The notes: generated from the letters alone by a model not told the origin. Counted from the first letter of the stretch, positions 1-10,937 are shown. The stretch is 64,000 bases of DNA from Gammaproteobacteria bacterium (GCA_024742415.1 JANSYN010000016.1:28579-92578); one strand, 5' to 3'. Made by a program: numbers and translations.

Positions 1-1740
1 GGCTACATCAGCCGCGAGGCGATGGAAACCGCACAGGCGGCGCCGGTGAGCGCGCAACATCATGGGGCGCGCATCAGTTTTGCCGCGCACTATGCCGCCG
101 AAATGGCGCGCCAGCAGATGCTCGACCTCTACGGTAATGACGCCTATACACGTGGATTGAACGTCTACACAACGATTGATAGCCATCTACAGCAAACTGC
201 CAGGCGGTCTGTGATCAACGGTTTGATCGACTATGACAACCGCCACGGCTATCGCGGCCCGGAGCGCAAGCTGGGGGTGGCGCAAGATGAAACATCCATG
301 CAGCGCTGGCGTGACGCGCTGGCCCGCACCGCCGTTATCGCCGGCCTACAACCAGCGGTGGTGACCAGCATTGACCCGGCAGACAACTCAGCGACACTCC
401 TGCTGGGAGATGATTCAACCGGCGAGCTCCTGTTTACCAATGGTGTGAGCAGCGCACGCCCCTATCGCACCGAAAACTATGTAGGGCCGGCGCCGCGCTC
501 AATCACCGACGTGCTGGAAGTCGGCGACATGATTCGCGTGCAACCAAACGACGCCGGCCAGTGGCGGCTCGCCCAGGTGCCGGCAGCACAGGGAGCGCTG
601 ATATCACTGGACCCGTCGGACGGGGCAATTATCAGCATTGTAGGCGGCATGGGTTTCGAACTGAGCAAGTTCAACCGCGTCACCCAGTCCAAGCGACAGC
701 CGGGATCAAACTTCAAGCCCTTCGTGTATGCCGCCGCGCTTGAAGCAGGATTTACCGCCGCCAGCATTATCAACGATGCGCCAATCGTTATGGCGGATTC
801 CTCCCTGGAAGATATCTGGCGCCCCGAAAATGACAGCGGCGAGTTTTATGGTCCCACGCGCCTGCGCTGGGCGCTCACCAAGTCGCGCAACCTGGTGTCT
901 ATCCGCCTGTTGCAGCAGCTGGGGGTGCGCAACCTGATCAGCTACATCGACAAACTGGGCTTTGATACCGCAGGGCTGTCGCCTGATCTGTCGCTGGCGC
1001 TGGGCACGCTCTCCATGAGCCCGCTGCAGGTTGCCACCGGTTACGCCATTCTCGCCAATGGTGGCTACAAGGTAGAGCCCTACCTGGTCACGCGGGTTGA
1101 AGATATGAAAGGCAACATACTGTTCACGGCGGACCCGTTTACCGTATGCCGCGACTGCGACCAGCCCGGTGCGGCGCCTGACGGGTCAGCCGAGCTTTCC
1201 ATGGAAGAAATCCTGGCTGGCACGCAGCCGGCCACCACAAAGCCTGCTCCGCGCGTGATGGAAGAGCGTGTGAATTACATTCTTAACAGCATGTTGCGCG
1301 ACGCGATCACCCGCGGCACGGGGCGCAAGGCGCTGGTACTGGAGCGCCGCGACATCGCCGGCAAAACAGGTACCACCAATGGCCCAATGGATGCCTGGTT
1401 CTCTGGCTATAACAGCGACATTGTCACCACCACCTGGGTGGGGTTTGACAACTACACCCCACTGGGCCGCAAGGAATTCGGCGGGACCGCAGCCCTGCCA
1501 ATCTGGATCAACTATATGCGCGAGGCGCTGGCGACAAGCCCGGAAAGCATGCCACCACTGCCAACGGGCATTGTGAATGTGCGTATTGATCCCGACAGCG
1601 GCCTGCTGGCTGCACCCGGCCAGAGCAATGCGATTTTTGAGTACTTTCGCCAGGAGTACGTGCCCAAACGCAGCCCATCAGGCAGCGGTGCCCTGCCCGG
1701 CGGTGCAGGCACAGACGACCTCATCGAGGATATTTTCTAG
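1..1740 (+). CDS. mrcA: Penicillin-binding protein 1A, C-terminal part (5' end outside the window)
   Basis: Bifunctional class A penicillin-binding protein that polymerises and cross-links peptidoglycan at the inner membrane. Only the last 579 codons are visible; the reading frame is open from base 1, so the membrane anchor and glycosyltransferase domain lie upstream. The transpeptidase motifs are all present: SNFK (active serine, near base 706), SRN (near 895) and KTG (near 1363). The inserted OB-like region of PBP1A precedes them. The 3' end lies 24 bp from the convergent malic enzyme gene, an arrangement (ponA-maeB) also seen in Pseudomonas. The family assignment is firm; separating PBP1A from other class A proteins rests on length, insert and neighbourhood. 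Confidence 0.93.
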   Translation, partial: GYISREAMETAQAAPVSAQHHGARISFAAHYAAEMARQQMLDLYGNDAYTRGLNVYTTIDSHLQQTARRSVINGLIDYDNRHGYRGPERKLGVAQDETSMQRWRDALARTAVIAGLQPAVVTSIDPADNSATLLLGDDSTGELLFTNGVSSARPYRTENYVGPAPRSITDVLEVGDMIRVQPNDAGQWRLAQVPAAQGALISLDPSDGAIISIVGGMGFELSKFNRVTQSKRQPGSNFKPFVYAAALEAGFTAASIINDAPIVMADSSLEDIWRPENDSGEFYGPTRLRWALTKSRNLVSIRLLQQLGVRNLISYIDKLGFDTAGLSPDLSLALGTLSMSPLQVATGYAILANGGYKVEPYLVTRVEDMKGNILFTADPFTVCRDCDQPGAAPDGSAELSMEEILAGTQPATTKPAPRVMEERVNYILNSMLRDAITRGTGRKALVLERRDIAGKTGTTNGPMDAWFSGYNSDIVTTTWVGFDNYTPLGRKEFGGTAALPIWINYMREALATSPESMPPLPTGIVNVRIDPDSGLLAAPGQSNAIFEYFRQEYVPKRSPSGSGALPGGAGTDDLIEDIF

Positions 1741-1764
1741 CGGGATTGCAAGGTGCGGTTTGGC

Positions 1765-3021
1765 TCAGGATGCCAGCGCGAGTTCATAGCCCTGTGGCAG
1801 GGCGATGCGCGCCACGCCGGATTCAACGGCAGCCCGGGCAACAGCCGGTGCTATCCAGGCTAACAGCCTGCTATCAACCGGTTTGGGGATGATGTACTGC
1901 GGCCCGAATTCCAGCGATTCTATCTCGCATGCAACCAGCACTTCATTCGGCACAGGTTCGCGCGCCAGGCTGCTGAGCGCTTTGACCGCTGCGATTTTCA
2001 TCGCCTCGTTGATTCGCGATGCGCGCACGTCCAGCGCCCCGCGGAAGATAAACGGGAAGCCCAGGACGTTATTGACCTGGTTGGCGTAATCGGATCGGCC
2101 GGTTGCAATGATCACGTCGTTGCGCGTCGCCATGGCCAGCTCCGGCTGTATCTCCGGGTCCGGGTTGGAACAGGCAAAGACAATGGGTTTTTCCGCCATG
2201 CTCAGGAGCATGTCTGGACTGAGCAGGTCGGCACCGGACAAGCCGATAAACACATCGGCACCCCTGATCGCATCGGACAGGCTGCGCTTATCTGTGTGGT
2301 TCGCGAATTCCTGCTTGTAAGCATTAACACCCTCGCGTCCGTCGTAAATCACGCCGCGCCGATCAAGCATGAAAATGTTCTCGCGCCTTGCGCCCATGCT
2401 CACCAGCAGGCGCATACAGGCGATTGCCGCAGAGCCGGCACCCAGGCAGGTGATCACGGCGTCTTCCAGTGCCTTGCCCTGGATCTCCAGCGCATTCAGC
2501 AGGCCGGCAGCCGTCACGATAGCAGTGCCGTGTTGGTCGTCGTGGAAGATGGGTATATCACAGCGCTCGATCAGCTTTGACTCGATCTCAAAGCACTCCG
2601 GCGCCTTGATGTCTTCCAGGTTGATACCACCGAATGTGCCGGCGATGCGCGCGACCGTGTCAATGAACTCTTCGCTATCTTCGGTATCGACTTCGATATC
2701 AATGGCATTGATGCCTGCAAAGCGCTTGAACAGCAGGGCCTTGCCTTCCATGACGGGCTTGCTTGCCAAAGGGCCGAGATTTCCAAGACCCAGTACCGCT
2801 GTGCCGTTACTGATGACCCCGACCAGGTTGCCCTTGCCGGTGTAGCGGTACGCCGCATCCGGATCTTCCGCAATCACCCGACAGGGCTCAGCCACGCCCG
2901 GGCTGTAAGCCAATGACAGATCCCTCTGTGTCTCGGCAGGCTTGGTCAACTCAATGCTGATTTTTCCCGGCTCGGGCTCAGCATGATAGGCAAGTGCTGA
3001 CTCCTTGAGATCATTCGACAT
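1765..3021 (-). CDS. maeB: NADP-dependent malic enzyme, short single-domain form
   Basis: Oxidative decarboxylation of malate to pyruvate with formation of NAD(P)H. The 418-residue protein has the N-terminal malic domain ([13 protein letters not shown] near residue 40), the FHDDQHGTA motif and a Rossmann fold with GAGSAAIAC. It lacks the C-terminal phosphotransacetylase-like domain of the roughly 760-residue enterobacterial MaeB, so it matches the short Pseudomonas-type enzyme. The ATG at 3021 was chosen because the N-terminus [10 protein letters not shown] aligns with the family; 24 further upstream codons in frame look non-coding. The cofactor preference (NADP rather than NAD) is inferred from the family, not read from the sequence. 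Confidence 0.92.
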   Translation of the reverse strand: MSNDLKESALAYHAEPEPGKISIELTKPAETQRDLSLAYSPGVAEPCRVIAEDPDAAYRYTGKGNLVGVISNGTAVLGLGNLGPLASKPVMEGKALLFKRFAGINAIDIEVDTEDSEEFIDTVARIAGTFGGINLEDIKAPECFEIESKLIERCDIPIFHDDQHGTAIVTAAGLLNALEIQGKALEDAVITCLGAGSAAIACMRLLVSMGARRENIFMLDRRGVIYDGREGVNAYKQEFANHTDKRSLSDAIRGADVFIGLSGADLLSPDMLLSMAEKPIVFACSNPDPEIQPELAMATRNDVIIATGRSDYANQVNNVLGFPFIFRGALDVRASRINEAMKIAAVKALSSLAREPVPNEVLVACEIESLEFGPQYIIPKPVDSRLLAWIAPAVARAAVESGVARIALPQGYELALAS

Positions 3022-3372
3022 GGCGGCTCTCGCACACAGGGCGCGTGATAAAAAAAGGTTCAAGAGGATATAGAAAACGCCAGGCACGAACAAGGCGGAA
3101 ATTCACATAGTCGGGGGCTCGTGCATGGACAGGACAGCGTCGCCACGGCGGCCGTGCTAAAGGGTGCGCCAACTGCAATGCCAGGGTCGGGCGCGCCTGT
3201 CCGAGGCTTGTGACCAGTGCAGCACGTTGCCAGCGCAGCGAGGCAAAAACACAGTGAGGCGCACAGCCAGAATCACCAGCGGCAACCCACAAAAAAGGCC
3301 GGAACTGTGAAGTTCCGGCCTCTGTCTGCAGGCGCCGCCTGGCGGCCTGCCAGCAATACAGGATGCAGCGTC
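3022..3372. other. Intergenic region between rpmE and maeB
   Basis: About 350 bp between two leftward genes. It holds the rpmE terminator (3291-3320); the remainder should contain the maeB promoter, but I could not pick convincing -35/-10 boxes. No gene is apparent. Confidence 0.6.
3291..3320 (-). terminator. Rho-independent terminator of rpmE
   Basis: Perfect 10-bp inverted repeat (GGCCGGAACT / AGTTCCGGCC, arms 3297-3306 and 3311-3320) with a 4-nt loop. Read leftwards it is followed by a run of six T residues (3296-3291). It lies 53 bp past the rpmE stop codon, in the right orientation for rpmE. Confidence 0.9.
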
Positions 3373-3588
3373 CTAGCGGGAAGAACCGCGGCTGCCAAAA
3401 CGCTTGTTGAACCGATCCACACGACCGCCGGTATCAACGATTTTCTGCTTGCCGGTAAAAAACGGATGGCACTGTGAGCAGACATCGATGTGGAAGTCTT
3501 CACACAGGGTAGAGCGAGTCTGGATGGTGTTGCCACAGCTGCACGTCGCCGTTACGGCTTCATACTTGGGATGAATTTCTGCTTGCAT
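3373..3588 (-). CDS. rpmE: 50S ribosomal protein L31, zinc-binding type
   Basis: Small protein of the large ribosomal subunit that bridges to the 30S head. The 71-residue product has the type A zinc ligands: CSC near residues 16-18 and CSQC near 37-40, with the typical N-terminus [10 protein letters not shown]. The ATG at 3588 is preceded by GGAGAA at a suitable distance. It is divergent from priA, as in many gammaproteobacteria, and ends in a strong terminator. The cysteine-containing form implies that a zinc-free paralogue, if one exists, is elsewhere in the genome. Confidence 0.96.
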   Translation of the reverse strand: MQAEIHPKYEAVTATCSCGNTIQTRSTLCEDFHIDVCSQCHPFFTGKQKIVDTGGRVDRFNKRFGSRGSSR

Positions 3589-3807
3589 GGTGATTTCTCC
3601 TGTCTGTCGTGCCGCCACCCGCGTTTTGTCGGGCACCGCACTGTAGTCGAAACTTCCGCCGGATGGGCCCGTGAGCTGCCTGGCCGGTCAAAAAATAGGC
3701 GGGCATCTTACCAGACGCAGCGCCATACGCAAGCAGGCCGGTCATTTTGCTACAATCGCCTCCCACGCCTCCTTTGGCATTCTCCCGTCGCAGGTAGATT
3801 ACGCGTT

Positions 3808-6006
3808 ATGTCCATACTCCGCCTGGCTATACCCTCGCCCTTGCGACGCTTGTTTGACTATCTGCCACCGGAGAACGTCGACGAAAAAATGCTGTCCTGC
3901 CTTGCCGCCGGCACCCGGATTCGCGTTCCGTTCGGCAAACGGGAAGTCACCGCCTACTTGAGCGAAGTCACTACTCACAGTGGTATCGCCAACGACCAGC
4001 TTCGGCACGCGATAGAGATACTGGATTCACAGAGCCTGCTGCCGCCCACGCTGCTTGCGCTGTCCACGTGGGCTGCCGGCTATTATTTACATCCGCCAGG
4101 TGAGGTATTCCCGGCACTGTTCCCCAAACGACTGCGCGACGGCAAGGCACACCTGCGTATTGGCGAGCCCGCATGGCAACTGTCTGACCGTGGAGCCGGC
4201 CTGCCTGCGGGCGCGCTGGGGCGTTCGCCCAGGCAGTCAGAGGCGCTGGCAGTGCTGCAGGGCGGCGCTCCCGTTGCCGCATCGGCACTGGCCAGCGCCG
4301 GCATCAGCGCCGCTGTCATGCGCAGCCTGCGTGAAAAGGGCCTTGCAGAAGCCTGCACGCTGCCAAGGCAAGCCAGGCCACCCGCCAATCGAGAAGCACT
4401 CGACGCCAGCGCTGAACAAGCTGCAGTCATTGCCTCGGTATTGGCAGGCGGAGCCGGCTTCGCCTGCCACCTGATCGAGGGGGTGACAGGCAGCGGCAAA
4501 ACCGAGATTTACCTGCGCCTGATCGCCGAATGCCTCGACCGGGGCAAACAGGCACTGATTCTCATACCGGAAATCGGCCTGACACCCCAGACGCTGCAAC
4601 GCTTTGAGGCGCGCTTCGATGCCGACATCGCCCTGTTTCACTCCGGGCTGTCTGACGCGCAGCGTTACCAGTCATGGGAGGCCGCCCGGTCCGGCCTGGC
4701 GCACATTGTCATCGGCACGCGTTCAGCCGTATTTACGCCGCTGGCAAACCCCGGCCTGATTATCGTTGATGAAGAACACGATAACTCGTTCAAGCAACAA
4801 GACGGATTTCGCTATTCAGGCCGCGACGTTGCCGTCAAACGCGGCCAGATCGAGAACTGTCCCGTTATCCTGGGCAGCGCAACGCCGTCGCTGGAGTCGA
4901 TTCATAACGCTACCCGAGGGCGTTACCAGCATCACCTCCTGACCACGCGAGCTGGCGATGCGTCCATGCCCGCGCTTGCCATCGTCGATACACGCAAACT
5001 GCCCTTGCGCGGCGGCCTGTCCGCTGCGGTCCTGGAGCAGGTGGAGCAAACCCTGGATCGCGGTCAGCAGGTGCTTCTATTCCTGAACCGTCGCGGTTAT
5101 GCGCCCACCCTGCAATGCCATGATTGCGGCTGGACCAGCCAGTGCAGTGACTGCGACACGCGCATGACTGTTCACCGCCGCCAACAACGGCTGCGCTGCC
5201 ATCATTGCGGCGCCCAGTCGCAACTTCCCGCCCACTGCCCCAACTGCAACAGCCGTGAACTGGTGTTTCTCGGGCTGGGCACGCAGCAGAGCGAGGAGTT
5301 TTTACGCAGTCACTTTGCCGGGCGCACCCTGTTTCGCGTCGACAGCGACTCCATGCAGGGCCGCGAGGCAATGGCCTCGCTGGTTGCTGAAATCAACCGC
5401 GGCGACCCCTGTATATTGCTGGGCACGCAGATGCTGACCAAGGGTCATCACTTCCCCGCGGTCACGCTTGTGGCTGTCATCGATGCCGATGCGCTGCTGT
5501 TCAGTGCAGATTTTCGCGGCGAGGAACGTATGGCACAGTTGCTAACCCAGGTGGCGGGCCGCGCAGGGCGCGCCACTGAGCCCGGCCGGGTGATTGTACA
5601 GTCGCACTACCCTGATCATCCGGCACTGCTGGCGTTTACGGAACAATCCTACGCTGCGCATGCACGCGTGCTGCTGGAGCAGCGGCTCGCCACTGGAATG
5701 CCGCCCGCCGGACAGCTGGCACTGGTGCGCAGCGATTGCAGTGATGCAACGGTGGGCGAGACGTTCCTGCACACACTCAGGCAACGCGCAGAACCGACAA
5801 TGCCGGCAGGGGCAATGCTGATCGGGCCACTGCCAGCACCCATGCCAAGGCGCGCAGGCAAGCACCGACACCAACTCCTGCTGCACAGCAAAAACCGACG
5901 CAGTGCCCAGCAAGCCGCCCGGCTGATCGTTGCAGAGGCGGAGAAACTCCCATTGCGACATGCATTAAAGTGGACCATCGATATTGACCCGCAGGATTTA
6001 TTCTAG
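3808..6006 (+). CDS. priA: Primosomal protein N' (replication restart helicase PriA)
   Basis: A 3'-5' superfamily 2 DNA helicase that recognises abandoned replication forks and reloads DnaB. The 732-residue protein shows the N-terminal 3'-DNA-binding domain, Walker A GVTGSGKTE (near residue 225), DEEH box (near 320), and eight zinc-binding cysteines arranged as CxxC pairs (near 436-484), followed by the C-terminal helicase motifs and the QVAGRAGR signature. The ATG at 3808 gives the usual N-terminus MSILRLAIPSPLRRLFDY; longer in-frame versions run into the divergent rpmE promoter and are unlikely. It is followed by argS on the same strand after 190 bp. Confidence 0.97.
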   Translation: MSILRLAIPSPLRRLFDYLPPENVDEKMLSCLAAGTRIRVPFGKREVTAYLSEVTTHSGIANDQLRHAIEILDSQSLLPPTLLALSTWAAGYYLHPPGEVFPALFPKRLRDGKAHLRIGEPAWQLSDRGAGLPAGALGRSPRQSEALAVLQGGAPVAASALASAGISAAVMRSLREKGLAEACTLPRQARPPANREALDASAEQAAVIASVLAGGAGFACHLIEGVTGSGKTEIYLRLIAECLDRGKQALILIPEIGLTPQTLQRFEARFDADIALFHSGLSDAQRYQSWEAARSGLAHIVIGTRSAVFTPLANPGLIIVDEEHDNSFKQQDGFRYSGRDVAVKRGQIENCPVILGSATPSLESIHNATRGRYQHHLLTTRAGDASMPALAIVDTRKLPLRGGLSAAVLEQVEQTLDRGQQVLLFLNRRGYAPTLQCHDCGWTSQCSDCDTRMTVHRRQQRLRCHHCGAQSQLPAHCPNCNSRELVFLGLGTQQSEEFLRSHFAGRTLFRVDSDSMQGREAMASLVAEINRGDPCILLGTQMLTKGHHFPAVTLVAVIDADALLFSADFRGEERMAQLLTQVAGRAGRATEPGRVIVQSHYPDHPALLAFTEQSYAAHARVLLEQRLATGMPPAGQLALVRSDCSDATVGETFLHTLRQRAEPTMPAGAMLIGPLPAPMPRRAGKHRHQLLLHSKNRRSAQQAARLIVAEAEKLPLRHALKWTIDIDPQDLF

Positions 6007-6196
6007 CCACCTCCCGTACGACGTTTTCCTGCTCACCGTGATTGCATCATCGGCTCTGATGCGCACAACGCCTGCAATGATTACCGTACGCGAGCCACAG
6101 GCTATGGCCATAAAGTGTGGTAACGGGGATAATGGCCGTCCTTTTTTACACGCATGCGACAGAGTCGCAGGCGCCACCTGACTAAGCGTTTGCCCC

Positions 6197-7882
6197 ATGA
6201 AAGAAGACATCGCAGGACTCATTGACTCGGCGCTCACCCGACTGCAGGCGACCGGCCAACTGAGTGAGGACGCGCAATGGTCTGTTTCGCTGGATCGCAC
6301 CCGTGACAAAGCCCACGGCGACCTGGCCAGCAACATCGCGCTGACACTGGCCAAGGGCGCCGGCCTCAAACCCCGCGAACTGGCGCAGCTGATCTGCGAT
6401 GCCTTGCCAGCGTCAAGCTTGCTAGACCGGACCGAGATCGCCGGCCCAGGGTTCATCAACTTCTTCCTGACCGCCGCCAGTAACCAGGCCATCGTGGCCA
6501 CCATCCTCGACCAGGGCGCAGCCTTTGGGCGCAACCACAGCGGCCAGGGGCGCAAAGTACAGGTCGAGTTCGTATCGGCTAACCCTACCGGGCCCCTGCA
6601 TGTCGGCCACGGGCGTGGCGCGGCCGTGGGTGATTCACTGTGCAGGCTGCTGCAGGCCACCGGCTGGGAAGTCAGCAGTGAGTTCTACTACAACGACGCA
6701 GGCGCGCAAATCAATAATCTGGCGCTGTCCGTACAGGCGCGCTGCCTGGGTGTGCAACCCGGCGACGCCGCATGGCCCGAAGACGGCTATCGCGGCGAGT
6801 ACATCGCCGAACTGGCAGAGGCCTTTCTCCGCAAGGAAACCATCGAAGCCCAGGACCGTGTGGTAGCCAGCTCCGGTGACGCCAACAACCTGGAGGATGT
6901 GCGCGCGTTCGCCGTTGCCTATTTGCGCCGCGAACAGGATCTGGACCTCAAGGCCTTCGATGTCGATTTCGACGTGTACTTCCTTGAGTCCGCACTGTAT
7001 GAATCCGGTGCGGTGGAACACACCGTGCAGCGCCTGAACGCTAACGGCCATTGCTATGAAAAAGACGGCGCCATGTGGCTAAGGACAACCGATTTTGGCG
7101 ACGACAAAGATCGCGTGATGCGCAAACGCGATGGCGGCTATACCTATTTTCTCCCCGACGTGGCCTACCACCTGAACAAATGGGAGCGCGGCTTTGAGCG
7201 TGTCATCAACGAGCAGGGCGCGGATCACCACAGCACCGTGACGCGCGTCAGAGCAGGACTGCAAGCGCTGGAGCAGGGTATACCGAAGGGGTGGCCCGAC
7301 TACGTGCTGCATCAAATGGTCACCGTTATGCGCGACGGCCAGGAGGTCAAGCTCTCCAAACGCGCCGGCAGCTACGTGACCCTGCGGGACCTGATCGATG
7401 AAGTGGGCTGCGATGCCACCCGCTACTTCCTGGTCGCGCGCGCACCCAACTCACAACTCACCTTCGATATCGACCTGGCGTTGTCGCAAAGCAATGACAA
7501 CCCCGTGTACTACATTCAATATGCCCACGCGCGCGCCTGCAGCGTGATGCGTAAACTGGATGAACATGGCTGGCAGTGGCACCCTGAAGAGGCCCTGACA
7601 CAGCTGGACAGGCTGGAGCAGGAACATGAAACCGCCTTGCTGCGACGACTCGATCGCTACCCCGAGGTTGTAGCCAATGCCGCCAGCGCCAGCGAGCCAC
7701 ACACACTGGCCAACTACCTGCGTGACCTGGCCAGTGATTTTCACACCTGGTACAACGGGCACAAGATGCTGGTCGATGACCCGGCGCTGCGCAATGCCCG
7801 CGTGGCGCTGAGCCAGGCCGTGCGGCAGGTGGTTGCCAACGGCCTGGACCTGCTGGGCGTCTCCGCCCCCACGGAGATGTAA
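6197..7882 (+). CDS. argS: Arginyl-tRNA synthetase
   Basis: Class I aminoacyl-tRNA synthetase charging tRNA-Arg in the cytoplasm. The 561-residue protein has the N-terminal Add-1 domain, the HIGH-type motif as HVGHGRG (near residue 135), a KMSKS counterpart KLSKRAG (near 385), and the C-terminal DALR anticodon-binding domain. Length and motif spacing are normal. The next gene starts 3 bp after the stop codon, so argS and the SPOR gene are probably co-transcribed. Confidence 0.97.
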   Translation: MKEDIAGLIDSALTRLQATGQLSEDAQWSVSLDRTRDKAHGDLASNIALTLAKGAGLKPRELAQLICDALPASSLLDRTEIAGPGFINFFLTAASNQAIVATILDQGAAFGRNHSGQGRKVQVEFVSANPTGPLHVGHGRGAAVGDSLCRLLQATGWEVSSEFYYNDAGAQINNLALSVQARCLGVQPGDAAWPEDGYRGEYIAELAEAFLRKETIEAQDRVVASSGDANNLEDVRAFAVAYLRREQDLDLKAFDVDFDVYFLESALYESGAVEHTVQRLNANGHCYEKDGAMWLRTTDFGDDKDRVMRKRDGGYTYFLPDVAYHLNKWERGFERVINEQGADHHSTVTRVRAGLQALEQGIPKGWPDYVLHQMVTVMRDGQEVKLSKRAGSYVTLRDLIDEVGCDATRYFLVARAPNSQLTFDIDLALSQSNDNPVYYIQYAHARACSVMRKLDEHGWQWHPEEALTQLDRLEQEHETALLRRLDRYPEVVANAASASEPHTLANYLRDLASDFHTWYNGHKMLVDDPALRNARVALSQAVRQVVANGLDLLGVSAPTEM

Positions 7883-7885
7883 ACC

Positions 7886-8443
7886 GTGGCCCGGGATTAC
7901 GCAAAAGCCAAGAAGAAAAAAAGCGCACGCAACACGCGCAAACAGACCACAACGCGCGATGCGGCCAGCGGCATGAAACTGTTTGCGGCCGGCGTGTTCA
8001 CGGGCGTTTGCCTGTGCCTGCTGACACTGTGGGCGATGCGCAGCCCCGGCCCCCTGCCCGCAGGACAGCAAGCCGCCGAAGACGAACCGGTGAGCGCACC
8101 GCCCAAGCCACGTTTTGACTTCTACGACATGCTCCCGGAACAGACCATTGAAGTCGAAACGCCAGAGATAGAACCGGCGCGCGAACTCTCTGTGCCAGCA
8201 GCAAAAGAACAGTTCCTGTTGCAGGCCGGCTCCTTCCGCCAGCGCGAAGATGCCGACCGCCGCCGCGCGCAGCTGCTGTTGCTCGGGCTGGAACCCAACA
8301 TACAAGAGGCAACCGGGGAAAACGGGCGCTGGTATCGCGTCTACCTGGGTCCGTTCGAGTCGCGCGCACAGATGAGCCGGGCACAAGGGCTCACCGCCGC
8401 CCAGAACATTGAAACACTACCGCTCAAGCGCGGCACTCCCTGA
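7886..8443 (+). CDS. ftsN: FtsN-like SPOR-domain cell division protein
   Basis: Predicted bitopic inner-membrane protein: a lysine-rich cytoplasmic start (AKAKKKKSARNTRK), one membrane helix at about residues 31-50, a periplasmic linker rich in Pro and Glu, and a C-terminal SPOR domain (about 107-185, with LLQAGSFRQREDA) that binds denuded septal glycan. The 185-residue length and the priA-argS-x-hslVU location match FtsN, which triggers septal peptidoglycan synthesis. The start is GTG, preceded by GGAG in the argS 3' end. Other SPOR proteins look similar, so the FtsN identity rests mostly on gene order. Confidence 0.8.
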   Translation: MARDYAKAKKKKSARNTRKQTTTRDAASGMKLFAAGVFTGVCLCLLTLWAMRSPGPLPAGQQAAEDEPVSAPPKPRFDFYDMLPEQTIEVETPEIEPARELSVPAAKEQFLLQAGSFRQREDADRRRAQLLLLGLEPNIQEATGENGRWYRVYLGPFESRAQMSRAQGLTAAQNIETLPLKRGTP

Positions 8444-8456
8444 GCTCACGCGGGGG

Positions 8457-8484
8457 CTTGAGTTCTCCCTATTCATCCCCATAA
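8457..8484 (+). promoter_or_regulatory. Predicted sigma-32 (heat-shock) promoter of hslVU
   Basis: CTTGAG (8457-8462) and CCCCATAA (8477-8484) separated by 14 bp fit the RpoH consensus CTTGAAA / CCCCATNT. The element sits 25 bp before the hslV start codon, in the gap after ftsN. HslVU is a known heat-shock operon in E. coli. Confidence 0.75.
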
Positions 8485-8509
8485 CTGGTTATTGGCCCGG
8501 AGAATTCGC

Positions 8510-9049
8510 ATGGAACAATTTCGAGGAACCACCATTTTATCCGTACGGCGCGGCAACTGCGTTGTCATCGGCGGCGATGGACAGGTATCCATGGGTAATA
8601 CCGTCATGAAAGGCAATGCGCGCAAGGTACGCCGACTGTACAAAGACCAGGTACTTGCCGGCTTTGCCGGTGGCACCGCCGATGCGTTCACACTGTTTGA
8701 GCTTTTTGAGGCGCAGCTCGACAAACACCAGGGCAACCTCGTGCGCGCGGCGGTCGAACTGGCCAAGGCGTGGCGCACCGAACGCGCGCTGCGCCAGTTG
8801 GAGGCACTGCTGGCGGTCGCCGACAAGGAAACCTCGCTGATCATCAGCGGCAACGGTGATGTTATCGAGCCTGAAGACAACCTCATCGCGATCGGCTCGG
8901 GCGGCCCCTTCGCCCAGGCCGCTGCCAGGGCACTGCTGGACAACACCGAACTGGACGCCCGCAGCATTGTCGAGAAGGGCCTGGGCATTGCCGGAGATAT
9001 CTGCATTTACACCAACCACAATCGCACCATCGAAACGCTGGAATTCTGA
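8510..9049 (+). CDS. hslV: ATP-dependent protease subunit HslV (ClpQ)
   Basis: Proteasome-like threonine peptidase that forms a double hexamer capped by HslU. The 179-residue product begins [14 protein letters not shown]; the catalytic Thr is expected at position 7 after removal of a six-residue propeptide, a longer leader than the single Met of the E. coli protein. The conserved [14 protein letters not shown] block follows. The ATG at 8510 was chosen over a TTG six codons upstream because it starts at the family propeptide. hslU begins 11 bp downstream. Confidence 0.96.
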   Translation: MEQFRGTTILSVRRGNCVVIGGDGQVSMGNTVMKGNARKVRRLYKDQVLAGFAGGTADAFTLFELFEAQLDKHQGNLVRAAVELAKAWRTERALRQLEALLAVADKETSLIISGNGDVIEPEDNLIAIGSGGPFAQAAARALLDNTELDARSIVEKGLGIAGDICIYTNHNRTIETLEF

Positions 9050-9060
9050 GGCCTTAACGC

Positions 9061-10386
9061 ATGTCGAACATGACCCCGCGCGAGATCGTCCACGAGCTGG
9101 ACAATCACATCATCGGACAGGACGAGGCCAAGCGAGCGGTGGCGATCGCCCTGCGCAACCGCTGGCGCCGCATGCAACTACCCGAGGCACTGCGCGCCGA
9201 AATCACGCCAAAGAACATTCTGATGATCGGGCCCACCGGGGTCGGTAAAACAGAGATCGCCCGGCGCCTGGCCAAACTGGCCAATGCGCCGTTCATCAAG
9301 GTCGAGGCGACCAAGTTCACCGAGGTGGGCTACGTGGGTCGTGATGTCGAGTCCATCGTGCGCGACCTCGCAGAGGTTGCCATCAAGCTGTATCGCGAAC
9401 AGGAAATGACCCGAGTGCGCTTCAGGGCCGAAGAGGCCGCTGAAGAACGCATTCTTGACATCCTGTTGCCGCCCGCACGCGACAGCGAGAAAACCACTGG
9501 CGAATCAACCCGACAGTTGCTGCGCAAGAAGCTTCGCGAGGGTGATCTTGATGAGAAAGAAATAGAGGTTGAAGTTGCAGCCCCGGCCATGGGCATGGAA
9601 ATCATGGCGCCGCCGGGCATGGAAGAGATGACCAGCCAACTGCAAAGCATGTTCTCCAACCTGTCACGCACACAGCACAAAACTCAGAAGATGCCCGTGA
9701 GGGCGGCTTTCGAAGCGCTGTGCGATGAAGAAGCCTCCAAGATGGTCAATGAGGAGGAGCTAAAACAGAAAGCGATTGCAGCGGCCGAACAGAACGGCAT
9801 TGTTTTTATCGACGAACTCGACAAAGTCGCAAAGCGCTCGGAAAGTGGCGGCGGCGCCGATGTTTCGCGCGAGGGGGTACAACGCGACCTGCTGCCACTG
9901 ATCGAAGGTTCAACCGTCAGCACCAAGTACGGCATGATCAAGACAGACCACATTCTGTTCATTGCTTCCGGCGCATTTCACCTGGCCAAACCTTCTGACC
10001 TGATCCCGGAACTGCAGGGGCGGCTGCCGATTCGCGTAGAGCTGTCCGCGCTCAGCCCGCAGGATTTTGAGCGTATCCTCACGGAACCGAGCGCCTCGCT
10101 CACCGAGCAATACCAGGCCCTGCTGGGCACTGAAGGCGTCGAGGTCCAGTTTACTCAGGATGGCATCCGCAAGATTGCGGAAACCGCATGGCAGGTCAAC
10201 GAGAAGACCGAAAACATCGGCGCGCGCCGCCTGCACACCATCATGGAGCGATTGCTGGAAGAAACCTCGTTCACGGCGGCGGATGCCGCGCTCAACCACA
10301 AAGCGCTGGTGGTTGATGCCGCTTACGTGGAGGCACAGATCGGTGAACTGAGTGCCGATGAAGACCTGTCGCGCTTCATATTGTGA
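9061..10386 (+). CDS. hslU: ATP-dependent protease ATPase subunit HslU (ClpY)
   Basis: AAA+ unfoldase that feeds substrates into HslV. The 441-residue protein shows Walker A GPTGVGKT (residues 57-64), the pore motif region GYVGRD, a helical I domain of about 140 residues, Walker B IVFIDE, and the C-terminal tail ending DLSRFIL that docks into HslV. Length is typical. It follows hslV in one operon under the heat-shock promoter. Confidence 0.97.
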   Translation: MSNMTPREIVHELDNHIIGQDEAKRAVAIALRNRWRRMQLPEALRAEITPKNILMIGPTGVGKTEIARRLAKLANAPFIKVEATKFTEVGYVGRDVESIVRDLAEVAIKLYREQEMTRVRFRAEEAAEERILDILLPPARDSEKTTGESTRQLLRKKLREGDLDEKEIEVEVAAPAMGMEIMAPPGMEEMTSQLQSMFSNLSRTQHKTQKMPVRAAFEALCDEEASKMVNEEELKQKAIAAAEQNGIVFIDELDKVAKRSESGGGADVSREGVQRDLLPLIEGSTVSTKYGMIKTDHILFIASGAFHLAKPSDLIPELQGRLPIRVELSALSPQDFERILTEPSASLTEQYQALLGTEGVEVQFTQDGIRKIAETAWQVNEKTENIGARRLHTIMERLLEETSFTAADAALNHKALVVDAAYVEAQIGELSADEDLSRFIL

Positions 10387-10398
10387 CGGGTAACGACG

Positions 10399-10785
10399 GT
10401 GAGTGAAGAACACAGGCCGACGGCCATCAAGCTGCACCGGCGTTCGCGCGAGCTGGAGCTGTCCTATGCCAACGGTGAGAACTACCGCCTGAGCTGCGAG
10501 TACCTTCGCGTTTACTCTCCTTCGGCCGAGGTGCTGGGCCACGGCCCCGGCCAGGAAGTGCTGCAGGTGGGCAAGATCAACGTCAATATCAACAACATCA
10601 AGCCCGTGGGTCATTATGCCCTGCAACTGTATTTTGACGATGGCCATGAGACGGGACTTTTCTCGTGGGACTACCTCTACCAGCTGTGTACCGAGCGCGA
10701 AGCGCGCTGGCAGCGTTACCTGGATCGCCTGAGCGCCGCGGGCGCGGCCCGGGACCCAGAGATTCAAGTGCTCAAGCTGGACTGA
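10399..10785 (+). CDS. DUF971 / gamma-butyrobetaine hydroxylase-like N-terminal domain protein
   Basis: A 128-residue stand-alone DUF971 domain, the fold found at the N-terminus of gamma-butyrobetaine hydroxylases. Here it has no attached dioxygenase domain. Characteristic blocks are [11 protein letters not shown] near the start and [10 protein letters not shown] near residue 93. The start is GTG, 12 bp after hslU, so it probably shares the operon; the same hslU-DUF971 order occurs in Pseudomonas. The biochemical role of the free-standing form is unknown to me; roles in Fe-S protein assembly have been suggested for the family, which this sequence cannot confirm. Confidence 0.85.
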   Translation: MSEEHRPTAIKLHRRSRELELSYANGENYRLSCEYLRVYSPSAEVLGHGPGQEVLQVGKINVNINNIKPVGHYALQLYFDDGHETGLFSWDYLYQLCTEREARWQRYLDRLSAAGAARDPEIQVLKLD

Positions 10786-10937
10786 TCGCGCCGCCGCTAC
10801 CGTGCGCCCACAGCACCGATAACGCCTGCAGAGCCGAGCTGACCATCAGTACCTGCGCGGCTGGCAGCGATACGCTGACCCCGCTTGCGCCATCAGGCTA
10901 TAATCAGCTTCTACCACTGACACCGGGCATAACGGCA

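Noticed and set aside
7451..8386. 311-codon open frame antisense to argS/ftsN
   Set aside because: Covers the ends of two certain genes in the opposite strand and has no family features.
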